15,752 nt of DNA. Origin: CANLWN01 sp039815505. GTDB taxonomy: Bacteria > Bacteroidota > Bacteroidia > Flavobacteriales > Flavobacteriaceae. Positions 7,319 through 14,464 of this stretch are shown here, in pieces. The notes below the pieces were generated by a model, which searched no databases, was not told the origin of the DNA, and saw nothing but the letters and a program-made list of their open reading frames with translations. Location: contig JBCBZE010000040.1 of NCBI GenBank assembly GCA_039815505.1, positions 1 through 15,752 of the forward strand, written 5' to 3'. Numbering within the stretch: the first letter of the stretch is position 1; every line of letters starts with the position of its first letter. Both the position numbers and the translations under genes were made by a program.

Positions 7319-7819
7319 TTGAAAGTATACAATGTACATACGCGAACAGTTCATGGACCTAAGAAGGACCTCTCCAGGATATTGGAAACCTTGGCGACCA
7401 AGGATGATAAGGTTTGGCCAAGGGAAAACTGGCCGCCCATGCGCTTTAAAGAGAGCCTTAGGGTTGGTTCCATAGGCGGCCATGGCCCTATTGGATATGT
7501 TGTAAAAGAGCGATTAAAGGGAGAGTTTGTTCGTTTTGAATTTTTGAGACCCAAAGGATTCATAGGGATACATGAATTTATAATTGAGGAAGTGAAAGCC
7601 AATGAGACCATGATAACGCATATTATTGATATGAAAACGGTAGGAATCGATACCCTTAAATGGATATTGGTCATCCGTCCTTTACACAATGCCCTGACCG
7701 AGGACGCGCTAGACAAGATAGAAAATCACTTTTTGGAAGAAAAGAAAAGAAGTAGGCACAGTCCTTGGGTGGTTCTCTGGAGGAGGTTATTGACGCCCAA
7801 GCCAAAAAAAAGAACGTAA
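7319..7819 (+). CDS. SRPBCC/START-like domain protein, function unknown
   Basis: A 166-residue soluble protein that resembles the SRPBCC (START/polyketide-cyclase-like) ligand-binding fold. The opening VYNVHTRTVHGPKKDLSRIL is the typical first strand plus helix, followed by LWP-like DKVWPRENWPPMRF, GGHGPIGYVV and FEFLRPKGFIGIHEF, the antiparallel sheet with a Gly-Phe-x-Gly turn. The C-terminus is basic (KPKKRT). I placed the start at TTG 7319, 7 bp after the pabB stop. The frame is open further upstream into pabB, but those codons are out-of-frame pabB sequence and carry no family similarity. The next ATG (MRFKESL) would delete the first helix. No catalytic residues can be named. Its place between pabB and a lipase-like gene gives no clear function; a small hydrophobic ligand is the family expectation only. 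Confidence 0.75.
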   Translation: MKVYNVHTRTVHGPKKDLSRILETLATKDDKVWPRENWPPMRFKESLRVGSIGGHGPIGYVVKERLKGEFVRFEFLRPKGFIGIHEFIIEEVKANETMITHIIDMKTVGIDTLKWILVIRPLHNALTEDALDKIENHFLEEKKRSRHSPWVVLWRRLLTPKPKKRT

Positions 7820-7842
7820 CTTTAAGCATGTAAAATTTCTAT

Positions 7843-8667
7843 ATGCCACGACAAGAGTTTAAATCCCAATTCAATAACACCCCTATATATGGTGAGATTA
7901 CCCGGCCCAAGGAAATTAGGGGAGTCATAGTTTTGGTGCACGGTTTTGGGGAACATCTAGGACGTTACCATAAGCATATTATACCTTTGTTGGCCAATTC
8001 ATCTTTGGCGGTGGTAGCTTATGATAATATTGGCCATGGAAAATCAGGAGGAAAAAGAGGACACTGTCCAAATTACAATGCCCTTTTGGATATTTTGGAT
8101 AGAATTATAGAAAAGGCCAAATCATCGTTCCCGGGTAAACCCCTGTTTTTGTACGGACATAGTATGGGTGGGAATTTGGTACTGAACTATGCGATAAGGC
8201 GACAAACGGATGTAACGGGCATCATAGCTACAAGCCCATACCTTAAATTGGCTTTTAATCCACCAAGATGGAAAATGATACTTGGAAAAGTCATGATGAG
8301 GATTATGCCGTCTATGACGCTACCTTCCGGTTTGGACCCCGATGGCATATCAAGAATTCCTGAAGAAGCCTCTGCTTATGCCCATGATGACCTGGTACAT
8401 GATAAGGTAAGCCCCATGTTTTCCTTTCCTATTATGGATGCTGGGGAATGGGCCATAGCCAACGCCGATAGATTAGATATTGATACCCTATTACTTCATG
8501 GTACCGGTGATCCCATTATTGACCATAAGGCAACTATGGCCTTTCACGAAAAGGCTACAAAAACTACCTTGAAACTTTTTGAAGGTGGATACCATGAGTT
8601 GCATAACGACCTGGTCAAGGAAGAAATGATGGCAGCCATTCAAAATTGGTTACAGCTGCAACATTAA
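7843..8667 (+). CDS. Alpha/beta hydrolase, monoacylglycerol lipase-like (Hydrolase_4/S33)
   Basis: A 274-residue serine hydrolase with the full catalytic triad visible: nucleophile Ser107 in GHSMGG (105-110), acid Asp223 in HGTGDPIIDH, and His251 in GGYHELHND. The oxyanion-hole motif HGFGEH (33-38) and the DNIGHGKSGG stretch (61-70) are the hallmarks of the monoacylglycerol lipase / lysophospholipase branch. A cap region spans about residues 135-200. No signal peptide is present, so it is cytoplasmic and probably acts on lysophospholipids or monoacylglycerols; the exact substrate is inference. ATG 7843 is 23 bp after the SRPBCC stop. The 3' end of the gene carries a consensus promoter for tilS. 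Confidence 0.88.
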   Translation: MPRQEFKSQFNNTPIYGEITRPKEIRGVIVLVHGFGEHLGRYHKHIIPLLANSSLAVVAYDNIGHGKSGGKRGHCPNYNALLDILDRIIEKAKSSFPGKPLFLYGHSMGGNLVLNYAIRRQTDVTGIIATSPYLKLAFNPPRWKMILGKVMMRIMPSMTLPSGLDPDGISRIPEEASAYAHDDLVHDKVSPMFSFPIMDAGEWAIANADRLDIDTLLLHGTGDPIIDHKATMAFHEKATKTTLKLFEGGYHELHNDLVKEEMMAAIQNWLQLQH

Positions 8668-8676
8668 GTACTTTTG
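8646..8676 (+). promoter_or_regulatory. Consensus promoter directly in front of tilS
   Basis: TTG (8646-8648), a 20-nt spacer and TACTTTTG (8669-8676) match the Bacteroidota consensus and have the same -7 box as lpdA. The -33 part lies in the last codons of the hydrolase gene. The predicted transcription start (about 8682-8684) falls on the tilS GTG at 8681, so a transcript from it would be leaderless or slightly 5'-truncated. It may be a chance match. Confidence 0.4.
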
Positions 8677-8680
8677 CCTA

Positions 8681-9988
8681 GTGGTAAACGAGTTTCGAGC
8701 ACATATCAAAAAGCAGTTTCCGTCACTTCAAGGCACTACATTCTTATTGGCATGTAGTGGGGGAGTGGATAGCACGGTCTTGGCCTATTTGTGCAAGCGG
8801 TCCAAGATGGATTTTGCAATAGCCCACTGCAATTTTAATTTACGGGGGACCGAAAGTGATGCAGATGAAAAATTTGTAAAGGATTTGGCCGATAAACTTG
8901 AAAAAAAAATACACGTAACACATTTTGAAACAAATGATTACGCCTCTAAAAATAAAGTTTCCATTCAAATGGCGGCCAGAGCCCTTCGCTACGCATGGTT
9001 TACTGAAACAATGGCAACATTTGGTTATACAACTTTGGCGACTGCCCATCAACTGAACGATAGCTTGGAAACATTTTTAATCAATCTTTCCAGGGGCACC
9101 GGTATTGATGGGCTTACTGGTATACCTGAAAAGACCAACACCATTGCACGACCTTTATTGGTGTTTTCCAGGGAAAGAATCCTGCAGTATGCAAAAAATG
9201 AAGGTATTGAATGGAGAGAGGATAGCAGTAATGCGGAAACCACTTATCTGAGGAATAGGATACGGCATAAATTAATTCCCGGTTTGTTGGACTTACACCC
9301 CACTTTTTTGGAAAACTTTCAAACTACCCAAGCCCATTTGCAACATACTTCGCTGATTGTTGACGACCATGTTAAGGATGTAAGGGAAAAACTGTTTCAA
9401 AACAAAGGGGATGTAATACATATTGCTATTTCCCCGCTTTTGGAACTATATCCTTTGCAGACCTATTTGTATTCACTTTTTAAGGCATACGGGTTTACGG
9501 AGTGGCAAGATGTAGCGGATTTGCTGTCCGCTAATAGTGGTAAACAAGTAGTGTCGAAAACCCATCGTTTGGTAAAGGATAGAACCCATCTTTTACTGAC
9601 TACATTGAAGAATAAGGTGGTAACAAGTTATCAAATAGAAAAAAACCAGACCGTTATCCGTGAACCCATACATATGTCCATTACCGAAACTCCCTATATG
9701 GAAAACACCTCGGGGGAGATACTATATGTGGACAAAGAAACGTTAAAGTATCCCTTGACGGTAAGAAAATGGAAAAAAGGCGACTATTTTTATCCTTTCG
9801 GAATGCGGGGAACTAAAAAAGTAAGTAAGTTCTTTAAGGATGAAAAAATTGATGTGATCTCTAAAGAAAAACAATGGCTTTTATGTTCAGGGGAGGATGT
9901 GGTTTGGATTATAGGTAAACGGGGGGATAACCGCTTTAAGGTAACCGGAAAGACAAAGGGTATATTGAAATTCAGTATTCAGGAATGA
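8681..9988 (+). CDS. tilS: tRNA(Ile)-lysidine synthase
   Basis: TilS attaches lysine to C34 of the CAU-anticodon tRNA-Ile2 with ATP, switching both its charging and its decoding from Met to Ile; it is essential in most bacteria. The 435-residue protein starts with the PP-loop ATPase motif SGGVDS (26-31). Family segments follow: AHCNFNLRG (48-56), QMAARALRY (96-104), TAHQLNDSLETFLINLSRG (121-139), RPLL..R (157-165), and WREDSSNAETTYLRNRIRH (178-196). A C-terminal TilS_C domain (about 357-425) contains VRKWKKGDYFYPFGM and KKVSKFFKDEKI. The start is GTG 8681, which gives the usual spacing of about 25 residues to the PP-loop; no ATG lies closer. It begins 13 bp after the hydrolase stop and overlaps dsbD by 4 bp (ATGA), indicating translational coupling. 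Confidence 0.96.
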   Translation: MVNEFRAHIKKQFPSLQGTTFLLACSGGVDSTVLAYLCKRSKMDFAIAHCNFNLRGTESDADEKFVKDLADKLEKKIHVTHFETNDYASKNKVSIQMAARALRYAWFTETMATFGYTTLATAHQLNDSLETFLINLSRGTGIDGLTGIPEKTNTIARPLLVFSRERILQYAKNEGIEWREDSSNAETTYLRNRIRHKLIPGLLDLHPTFLENFQTTQAHLQHTSLIVDDHVKDVREKLFQNKGDVIHIAISPLLELYPLQTYLYSLFKAYGFTEWQDVADLLSANSGKQVVSKTHRLVKDRTHLLLTTLKNKVVTSYQIEKNQTVIREPIHMSITETPYMENTSGEILYVDKETLKYPLTVRKWKKGDYFYPFGMRGTKKVSKFFKDEKIDVISKEKQWLLCSGEDVVWIIGKRGDNRFKVTGKTKGILKFSIQE

Positions 9989-11976
9989 GGCATATTATTA
10001 CATACATAGTTCTTTTTTTTGGTGTTCTTGGGTTTTCCCAAACGGAAGATGACCCCGTGTTATGGTCCCAAGAGCTGAAAAAAATATCGGATACGGAATT
10101 TGAGCTTATCATGAAAGGCAACATTCTTGATGAATGGCACGTCTACTCGCAGAACACTCCGGAAGGGGGTTCTTTCCCAAGCGAGTTTACCTATAAAAAC
10201 GTCGGCCTGGATTATGAATTGATCGGGGAGACCCAAGAAAGTGAGACCGTACGGGAGTTCAGCGAGATTTTTGAAGTGGATGAAGTATTTTTTAAGGACA
10301 AAGCCGTTTTCACCCAAAAAATTCGAATTTTAAGGCCCAATGTGGACCGAGTAGCTGTCAATCTTTTTTATCAGGTCTGTAAAGAAGTTTGTATCCCCAA
10401 GGATATCGATTTTAATTTTTCACTTAGTGGGGAAGAAATCGTTCTTACCGAAAAGACGGTAGATGAACGTAGTAAAAACTTGGGCAAAGCACTTTATTTG
10501 GACTTAAAGAACAAGGAGGCGCTTCATGACATGGATGGTGAAGTGATCAATGGCGGTTCCGATTTATGGATGATTTTTGGCTTGGGATTTTTAGGGGGCT
10601 TAATTGCGCTGCTTACCCCTTGTGTTTTTCCCATGATTCCCCTTACCGTATCTTTTTTTACGAAACAATCGGGGAATAAGGCACAAGGAATTACCAACGC
10701 CTTATTATATGGATTCTTTATAGTGTTGATCTATTTTTTATTGAGCCTTCCCTTTCATATATTCGATTCGGTAGATTCGCAAATATTGAATACTATTGCC
10801 ACCAACATTTGGTTGAACCTATTTTTCTTCGTGATTTTCGTGTTTTTTGCGTTTTCTTTTTTTGGATATTACGAACTCACTTTACCAAGCTCATGGGCCA
10901 ATAAAATGGATGCGGCATCTACGAAAGCCGGCGGATTTATCGGTATCTTTTTTATGGCGGTCACCTTGGCCATTGTTTCCTTCTCGTGTACCGGACCCAT
11001 TTTGGGAGGACTACTGGGAAGCACCGCTTTGGCAGAAGGGGATGTGGCCACCAACTTATCCTCGGGCATGTTGGGTTTTGGTGTTGCATTGGCGCTGCCC
11101 TTTGCATTGTTTGCCCTGTTTCCCACGTGGTTGAATTCCCTTCCTAAATCCGGCGGTTGGATGACCACGGTAAAAGTGGTATTGGGCTTTTTGGAATTGG
11201 CATTGGCGTTTAAATTTCTTTCCAACGCGGACCTGGTCGGTAGTTGGGGAATTCTTAAACGTGAAATTTTTATAGGGATATGGATCGTACTTTTTGTATT
11301 GATGGCACTCTATCTATTCGGGGTATTTCGTTTTCCACACGATGGGCCAAAACAAAAGGTTTCACCTGCAAAAGGAGTTATAGGCCTATTGAGTATGGCC
11401 TTTGCCATTTATCTGTCCATTGGCGTATTTAAACTAGTGGATTTAAAGCTTTTTGGCTTTTTACCTCCCGATTTTTATACTGTGGCGGAACAAAAAAGTG
11501 ATTGTCCCCTGGGAATAGATTGCTTTAAAAATTTTGAAGAGGGCATGGCCTATGCTAAAAAAGCCAATAAACCCATCCTCTTGGATTTTACCGGTTGGGC
11601 CTGTGTCAATTGCAGAAAAATGGAGGAAAATGTTTGGAGTGAACCCGATATATATCCTTTGATCAATGAAGACTATGTATTGATTTCATTGTATGTGGAC
11701 GATAGGAAAAAGCTACCTGATAATGAACGCTTTAATTTTAAATACGACTCGGGAAGAGTAAAGACCATAGAGACTATTGGACAGAAATGGGGTACCTTTC
11801 AAACCCTTAATTTTAATGCGGCCTCGCAACCCTATTACGTACTTTTATCACCCAATATGCAAGTTTTAAACCACGCCGTTCAATACACGGATAGGAATGC
11901 TTATAGGGATTGGTTGTTGAAAGGGTTGGAGAACCATAAAGAGCTATCCTTACAATCCTCATTGTTAAATAGATAG
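9985..11976 (+). CDS. dsbD: Thiol:disulfide interchange protein DsbD (fused three-domain form)
   Basis: DsbD carries electrons from cytoplasmic thioredoxin across the inner membrane to periplasmic reductases. The 663 residues hold every part. A signal peptide (1-18, cleavage likely after GFS). A periplasmic alpha domain (about 20-185) with a Cys pair in YQVCKEVCIP (Cys132, Cys136). An eight-helix core (about 193-485) with the redox cysteines Cys213 in LLTPCVFPMIPL and Cys335 in VSFSCTGPILGG. Finally a thioredoxin-like gamma domain (about 510-650) with active site FTGWACVNCRKM (Cys540, Cys543). An additional pair, Cys507 and Cys513 (DCPLGIDC), sits in the linker before the gamma domain. The alpha-domain pair is CxxxC, closer than the Cx5C of E. 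coli DsbD as I recall it. Start ATG 9985 overlaps the tilS stop and leads straight into the signal peptide. The gene ends the operon, followed by a terminator. Confidence 0.93.
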   Translation: MRHIITYIVLFFGVLGFSQTEDDPVLWSQELKKISDTEFELIMKGNILDEWHVYSQNTPEGGSFPSEFTYKNVGLDYELIGETQESETVREFSEIFEVDEVFFKDKAVFTQKIRILRPNVDRVAVNLFYQVCKEVCIPKDIDFNFSLSGEEIVLTEKTVDERSKNLGKALYLDLKNKEALHDMDGEVINGGSDLWMIFGLGFLGGLIALLTPCVFPMIPLTVSFFTKQSGNKAQGITNALLYGFFIVLIYFLLSLPFHIFDSVDSQILNTIATNIWLNLFFFVIFVFFAFSFFGYYELTLPSSWANKMDAASTKAGGFIGIFFMAVTLAIVSFSCTGPILGGLLGSTALAEGDVATNLSSGMLGFGVALALPFALFALFPTWLNSLPKSGGWMTTVKVVLGFLELALAFKFLSNADLVGSWGILKREIFIGIWIVLFVLMALYLFGVFRFPHDGPKQKVSPAKGVIGLLSMAFAIYLSIGVFKLVDLKLFGFLPPDFYTVAEQKSDCPLGIDCFKNFEEGMAYAKKANKPILLDFTGWACVNCRKMEENVWSEPDIYPLINEDYVLISLYVDDRKKLPDNERFNFKYDSGRVKTIETIGQKWGTFQTLNFNAASQPYYVLLSPNMQVLNHAVQYTDRNAYRDWLLKGLENHKELSLQSSLLNR

Positions 11977-11979
11977 AAC

Positions 11980-12005
11980 GCCATAGGTTCGTTACGGCTT
12001 TTTTT
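11980..12005 (+). terminator. Rho-independent terminator after dsbD
   Basis: GCCATAG and TTACGGC flank a 5-nt loop (GTTCG), pairing with one A-C mismatch and a terminal G-U. Seven T residues follow directly (11999-12005). The structure begins 3 nt after the dsbD stop and ends before the next gene, so it would close the FMN reductase-to-dsbD operon. Confidence 0.6.
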
Positions 12006-12020
12006 ATTTCCAAAATGTGC

Positions 12021-12028
12021 TATCTTTA
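12021..12028 (+). promoter_or_regulatory. Possible -7 box of the penicillin acylase gene
   Basis: TATCTTTA differs by one base from TAnnTTTG, and the -33 region is only a T-run shared with the terminator. Its predicted start near 12035 would lie between the upstream GTG at 12017 and the ATG at 12050. This supports the ATG as the true start. Weak evidence. Confidence 0.35.
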
Positions 12029-12049
12029 GTACGCAAACCCAAACGATCC

Positions 12050-14449
12050 ATGAGAAAATTGAAGAAGATAGGTTGGATTATCCTTGTCGTTCTTGGAGTT
12101 CTAATCTTGGCCGGGGGTATATTTATGAATAGCCTGGCACCTACCTATGAAGGTGAACAGGAATTCCCCAAGCTTTCCGATGAGGTACATATTTATTACG
12201 ATACATATGGCATTCCCCACATCTATGCAGAAAATGAGAAAGACGCTTTTAGGGCGCTGGGATATGTGCATGCCCAGGATCGGTTGTGGCAGATGGAATT
12301 GTTGCGAAGAATCGGTAGAGGTGGTCTTTCCGAAGTTTTTGGAAAAGATTTACTGGGAACCGACAAGTTCTTCTTGTCCCTGGGAATCGATGAAGCTTCT
12401 ATCGAAACGGTCGCTGGTTTACATGCCGATGAACCCATGGTTCAACTTTCTCAAGCATACTTGGATGGCATCAATACTTTTATATCCGAAGGCCCTACGC
12501 CGATTGAATTTTATCTGACGGGTATAGATAAAACTCCTTTTACCTTTAAGGATATTTACAATACCATTGGATATATGGGTTTTAGTTTTGCGCAAGCGCA
12601 TAAAACCGACCCTTTATTGACCCATATCAAGGATAAGCTCGGTATGACCTATCTCGCCGATTTACAAATAGATGCCAATTCCAATACCACTTGGATCAAG
12701 AACTATCCCGGGCAAGAAGGGGATACTATCAAAAATACGATTACCGATATGGTATTCAACGCCTTGAGAGACTTGCCGGTACCGTTGTTCGAAGGAAGCA
12801 ATAGTTGGGTGGTTGGCCCTAAAAAGACCAAAAACGGTAAAGTAATCCTTGCCAATGATCCGCATATCGGTTTTGCGCAGCCATCGGTTTGGTATGAGGC
12901 ACACATAAGTACGCCCACGTACGAAAAATATGGATATCACTTGGCAGGGGTACCTTTTCCCTTGTTAGGGCATGATCGAAATCTGGCGTACGGGCTCACC
13001 ATGTTCCAAAATGACGATGTGGATTTTTATTATGAGGAAACCCACCCTAGGGATAGCACAAAATACAGGAACGGAAAAGCGTGGGAGAAGTACAAGATCA
13101 TTTCAAAAACAATACTTGTCAAGGACGGTGCAGACGTACCCTTTACCTATAGAAAAACAAGAAGAGGCGCGGTTATCAATGGAATAGCGGACCAAGTCAA
13201 TGGGGAACGGCCCGTAAGTATGTCTTGGATATATACCAAAGTGGATAATAAACTGGTAGAGGCCGTTTATACCATGTCCCACGCTAACAATTTAAACGAT
13301 TTTACCGCGGCCCTGCCGCTTATCCATGCACCCGGACTTAATGTAATGTACGGCGATGCAGATGGAAATATTGGCTGGTGGGCCTCTGCAAAACTATATA
13401 AAATGCCAGATAGCACACACACCAAATTCATCATGGATGGTGGCTCTGGCATAGAGGAACCCATAGCATATTTGGATTTTTCCAAGAACCCCAAAGCTAT
13501 TAACCCCCCATGGAACTACGTGTATTCTGCTAACAATCAACCAGATTCTATTTCAGGAATACTGTACCCGGGTTATTATTTGCCGGAGAATAGAGCCAAA
13601 CGCATCGTTGACCTTTTGGAACCTAAGGACGATTGGGACAAAGAATCCATAGGTGAAATGATACTGGATGTTACGTCGTCCACAAACCCCTCTATTGTAA
13701 GGAACTTGGCAAAGTTCATCAAAGTAAAGGAGCTTACGGACATGCAAATAAAGGAATTGGATAAACTCAGTTTATGGAAAGGGGACTATCCGTTAAATTC
13801 GGTAGAAGCCGCCGTTTACCATAGATGGGTTTATTTTTTCCTGAAGAATACCTTTATGGATGAGTTGGGAGAAGATACATTTAGGCAACTTATGGCTACA
13901 CATCTCCTTAAACGTATAATAGCGCCCCTAAGCCACAAAAAGCAATCCCCCTGGTGGGACAATGTACGTACTGCGGATATAAAGGAGTCCAAACAGGATA
14001 TTGTTCATACGTCATATATGCAAGCTTTGGAGTCGTTGGAGAAAGATTTTGGAAAGGACATGACCAAATGGACCTGGGACAAATTACATACATTGGAACA
14101 TAACCACCCTATAGGTCAGGTAGCTGCACTGAGGTCGTTTTTTAATGTTGGGCCCTTTCCTGTGAAAGGTTCCAGGGAGGTTATCAACAACTTGGCCTTT
14201 CCTTATGATGAAAGCGGATTCTATAAAGTAACTGCAGGACCATCTACAAGAAGGGTTATCGATTTTTCGGATATTGAAAACAGCTTAAGTATACTGCCCA
14301 CGGGACAGTCGGGGAATCCGTTCAGTCAATATTATGAAGATCAAGCAGAGATGTTCGTTCAGGGAAAGTTTCGTAAAATGATGTTGAATAAAGAGGAAAT
14401 TATACAAACTTCCAATTCCGTATTAACCTTTAAACCAAAGGAAAAATAA
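12050..14449 (+). CDS. Penicillin acylase family (Ntn) amidohydrolase, membrane-anchored
   Basis: Members are made as one chain and cut autocatalytically into alpha and beta subunits; they hydrolyse amide-linked acyl groups (beta-lactam side chains, acyl-homoserine lactones, other acyl amides). I start at ATG 12050 (799 residues); the GTG 11 codons earlier overlaps the putative promoter and adds only a basic tail. An N-terminal hydrophobic segment (about 8-29) anchors or exports it. The alpha part shows YDTYGIPHIYAENEKDAF and the GYVHAQDRLWQMELLRR motif. Cleavage is expected before Ser250 in FEGSNSWVVG, the nucleophilic N-terminal Ser of the beta subunit. Downstream are NDPHIGFAQPSVWYEAH, GVPFPLLGHDRNLAYGLT and YSANNQ (Asn495-Asn496), where the oxyanion Asn is expected. 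C-terminal GPSTRRVIDF and LPTGQSGNPFSQYYEDQ are typical. It has no SD sequence, is preceded by a terminator, and ends 15 bp from the convergent HlyD gene. The substrate is not readable from sequence. Confidence 0.93.
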   Translation: MRKLKKIGWIILVVLGVLILAGGIFMNSLAPTYEGEQEFPKLSDEVHIYYDTYGIPHIYAENEKDAFRALGYVHAQDRLWQMELLRRIGRGGLSEVFGKDLLGTDKFFLSLGIDEASIETVAGLHADEPMVQLSQAYLDGINTFISEGPTPIEFYLTGIDKTPFTFKDIYNTIGYMGFSFAQAHKTDPLLTHIKDKLGMTYLADLQIDANSNTTWIKNYPGQEGDTIKNTITDMVFNALRDLPVPLFEGSNSWVVGPKKTKNGKVILANDPHIGFAQPSVWYEAHISTPTYEKYGYHLAGVPFPLLGHDRNLAYGLTMFQNDDVDFYYEETHPRDSTKYRNGKAWEKYKIISKTILVKDGADVPFTYRKTRRGAVINGIADQVNGERPVSMSWIYTKVDNKLVEAVYTMSHANNLNDFTAALPLIHAPGLNVMYGDADGNIGWWASAKLYKMPDSTHTKFIMDGGSGIEEPIAYLDFSKNPKAINPPWNYVYSANNQPDSISGILYPGYYLPENRAKRIVDLLEPKDDWDKESIGEMILDVTSSTNPSIVRNLAKFIKVKELTDMQIKELDKLSLWKGDYPLNSVEAAVYHRWVYFFLKNTFMDELGEDTFRQLMATHLLKRIIAPLSHKKQSPWWDNVRTADIKESKQDIVHTSYMQALESLEKDFGKDMTKWTWDKLHTLEHNHPIGQVAALRSFFNVGPFPVKGSREVINNLAFPYDESGFYKVTAGPSTRRVIDFSDIENSLSILPTGQSGNPFSQYYEDQAEMFVQGKFRKMMLNKEEIIQTSNSVLTFKPKEK

Positions 14450-14464
14450 TTTAGATGACACAAC

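Noticed and set aside
7817..7824. TAACTTTA as a promoter -7 box for the hydrolase gene
   Set aside because: It has one mismatch, and the nearest TTG (7790-7792) is 24 nt away, outside the usual spacing; the gene fits as an operon member.
10847..11225. Overlapping ORFs on both strands inside dsbD
   Set aside because: They are shadows of the dsbD membrane core; that frame carries the CTGP motif and the membrane helices.
12017..12049. GTG start 11 codons before the penicillin acylase ATG
   Set aside because: It overlaps the likely -7 box and precedes the predicted transcription start; the ATG gives a normal signal/anchor segment.
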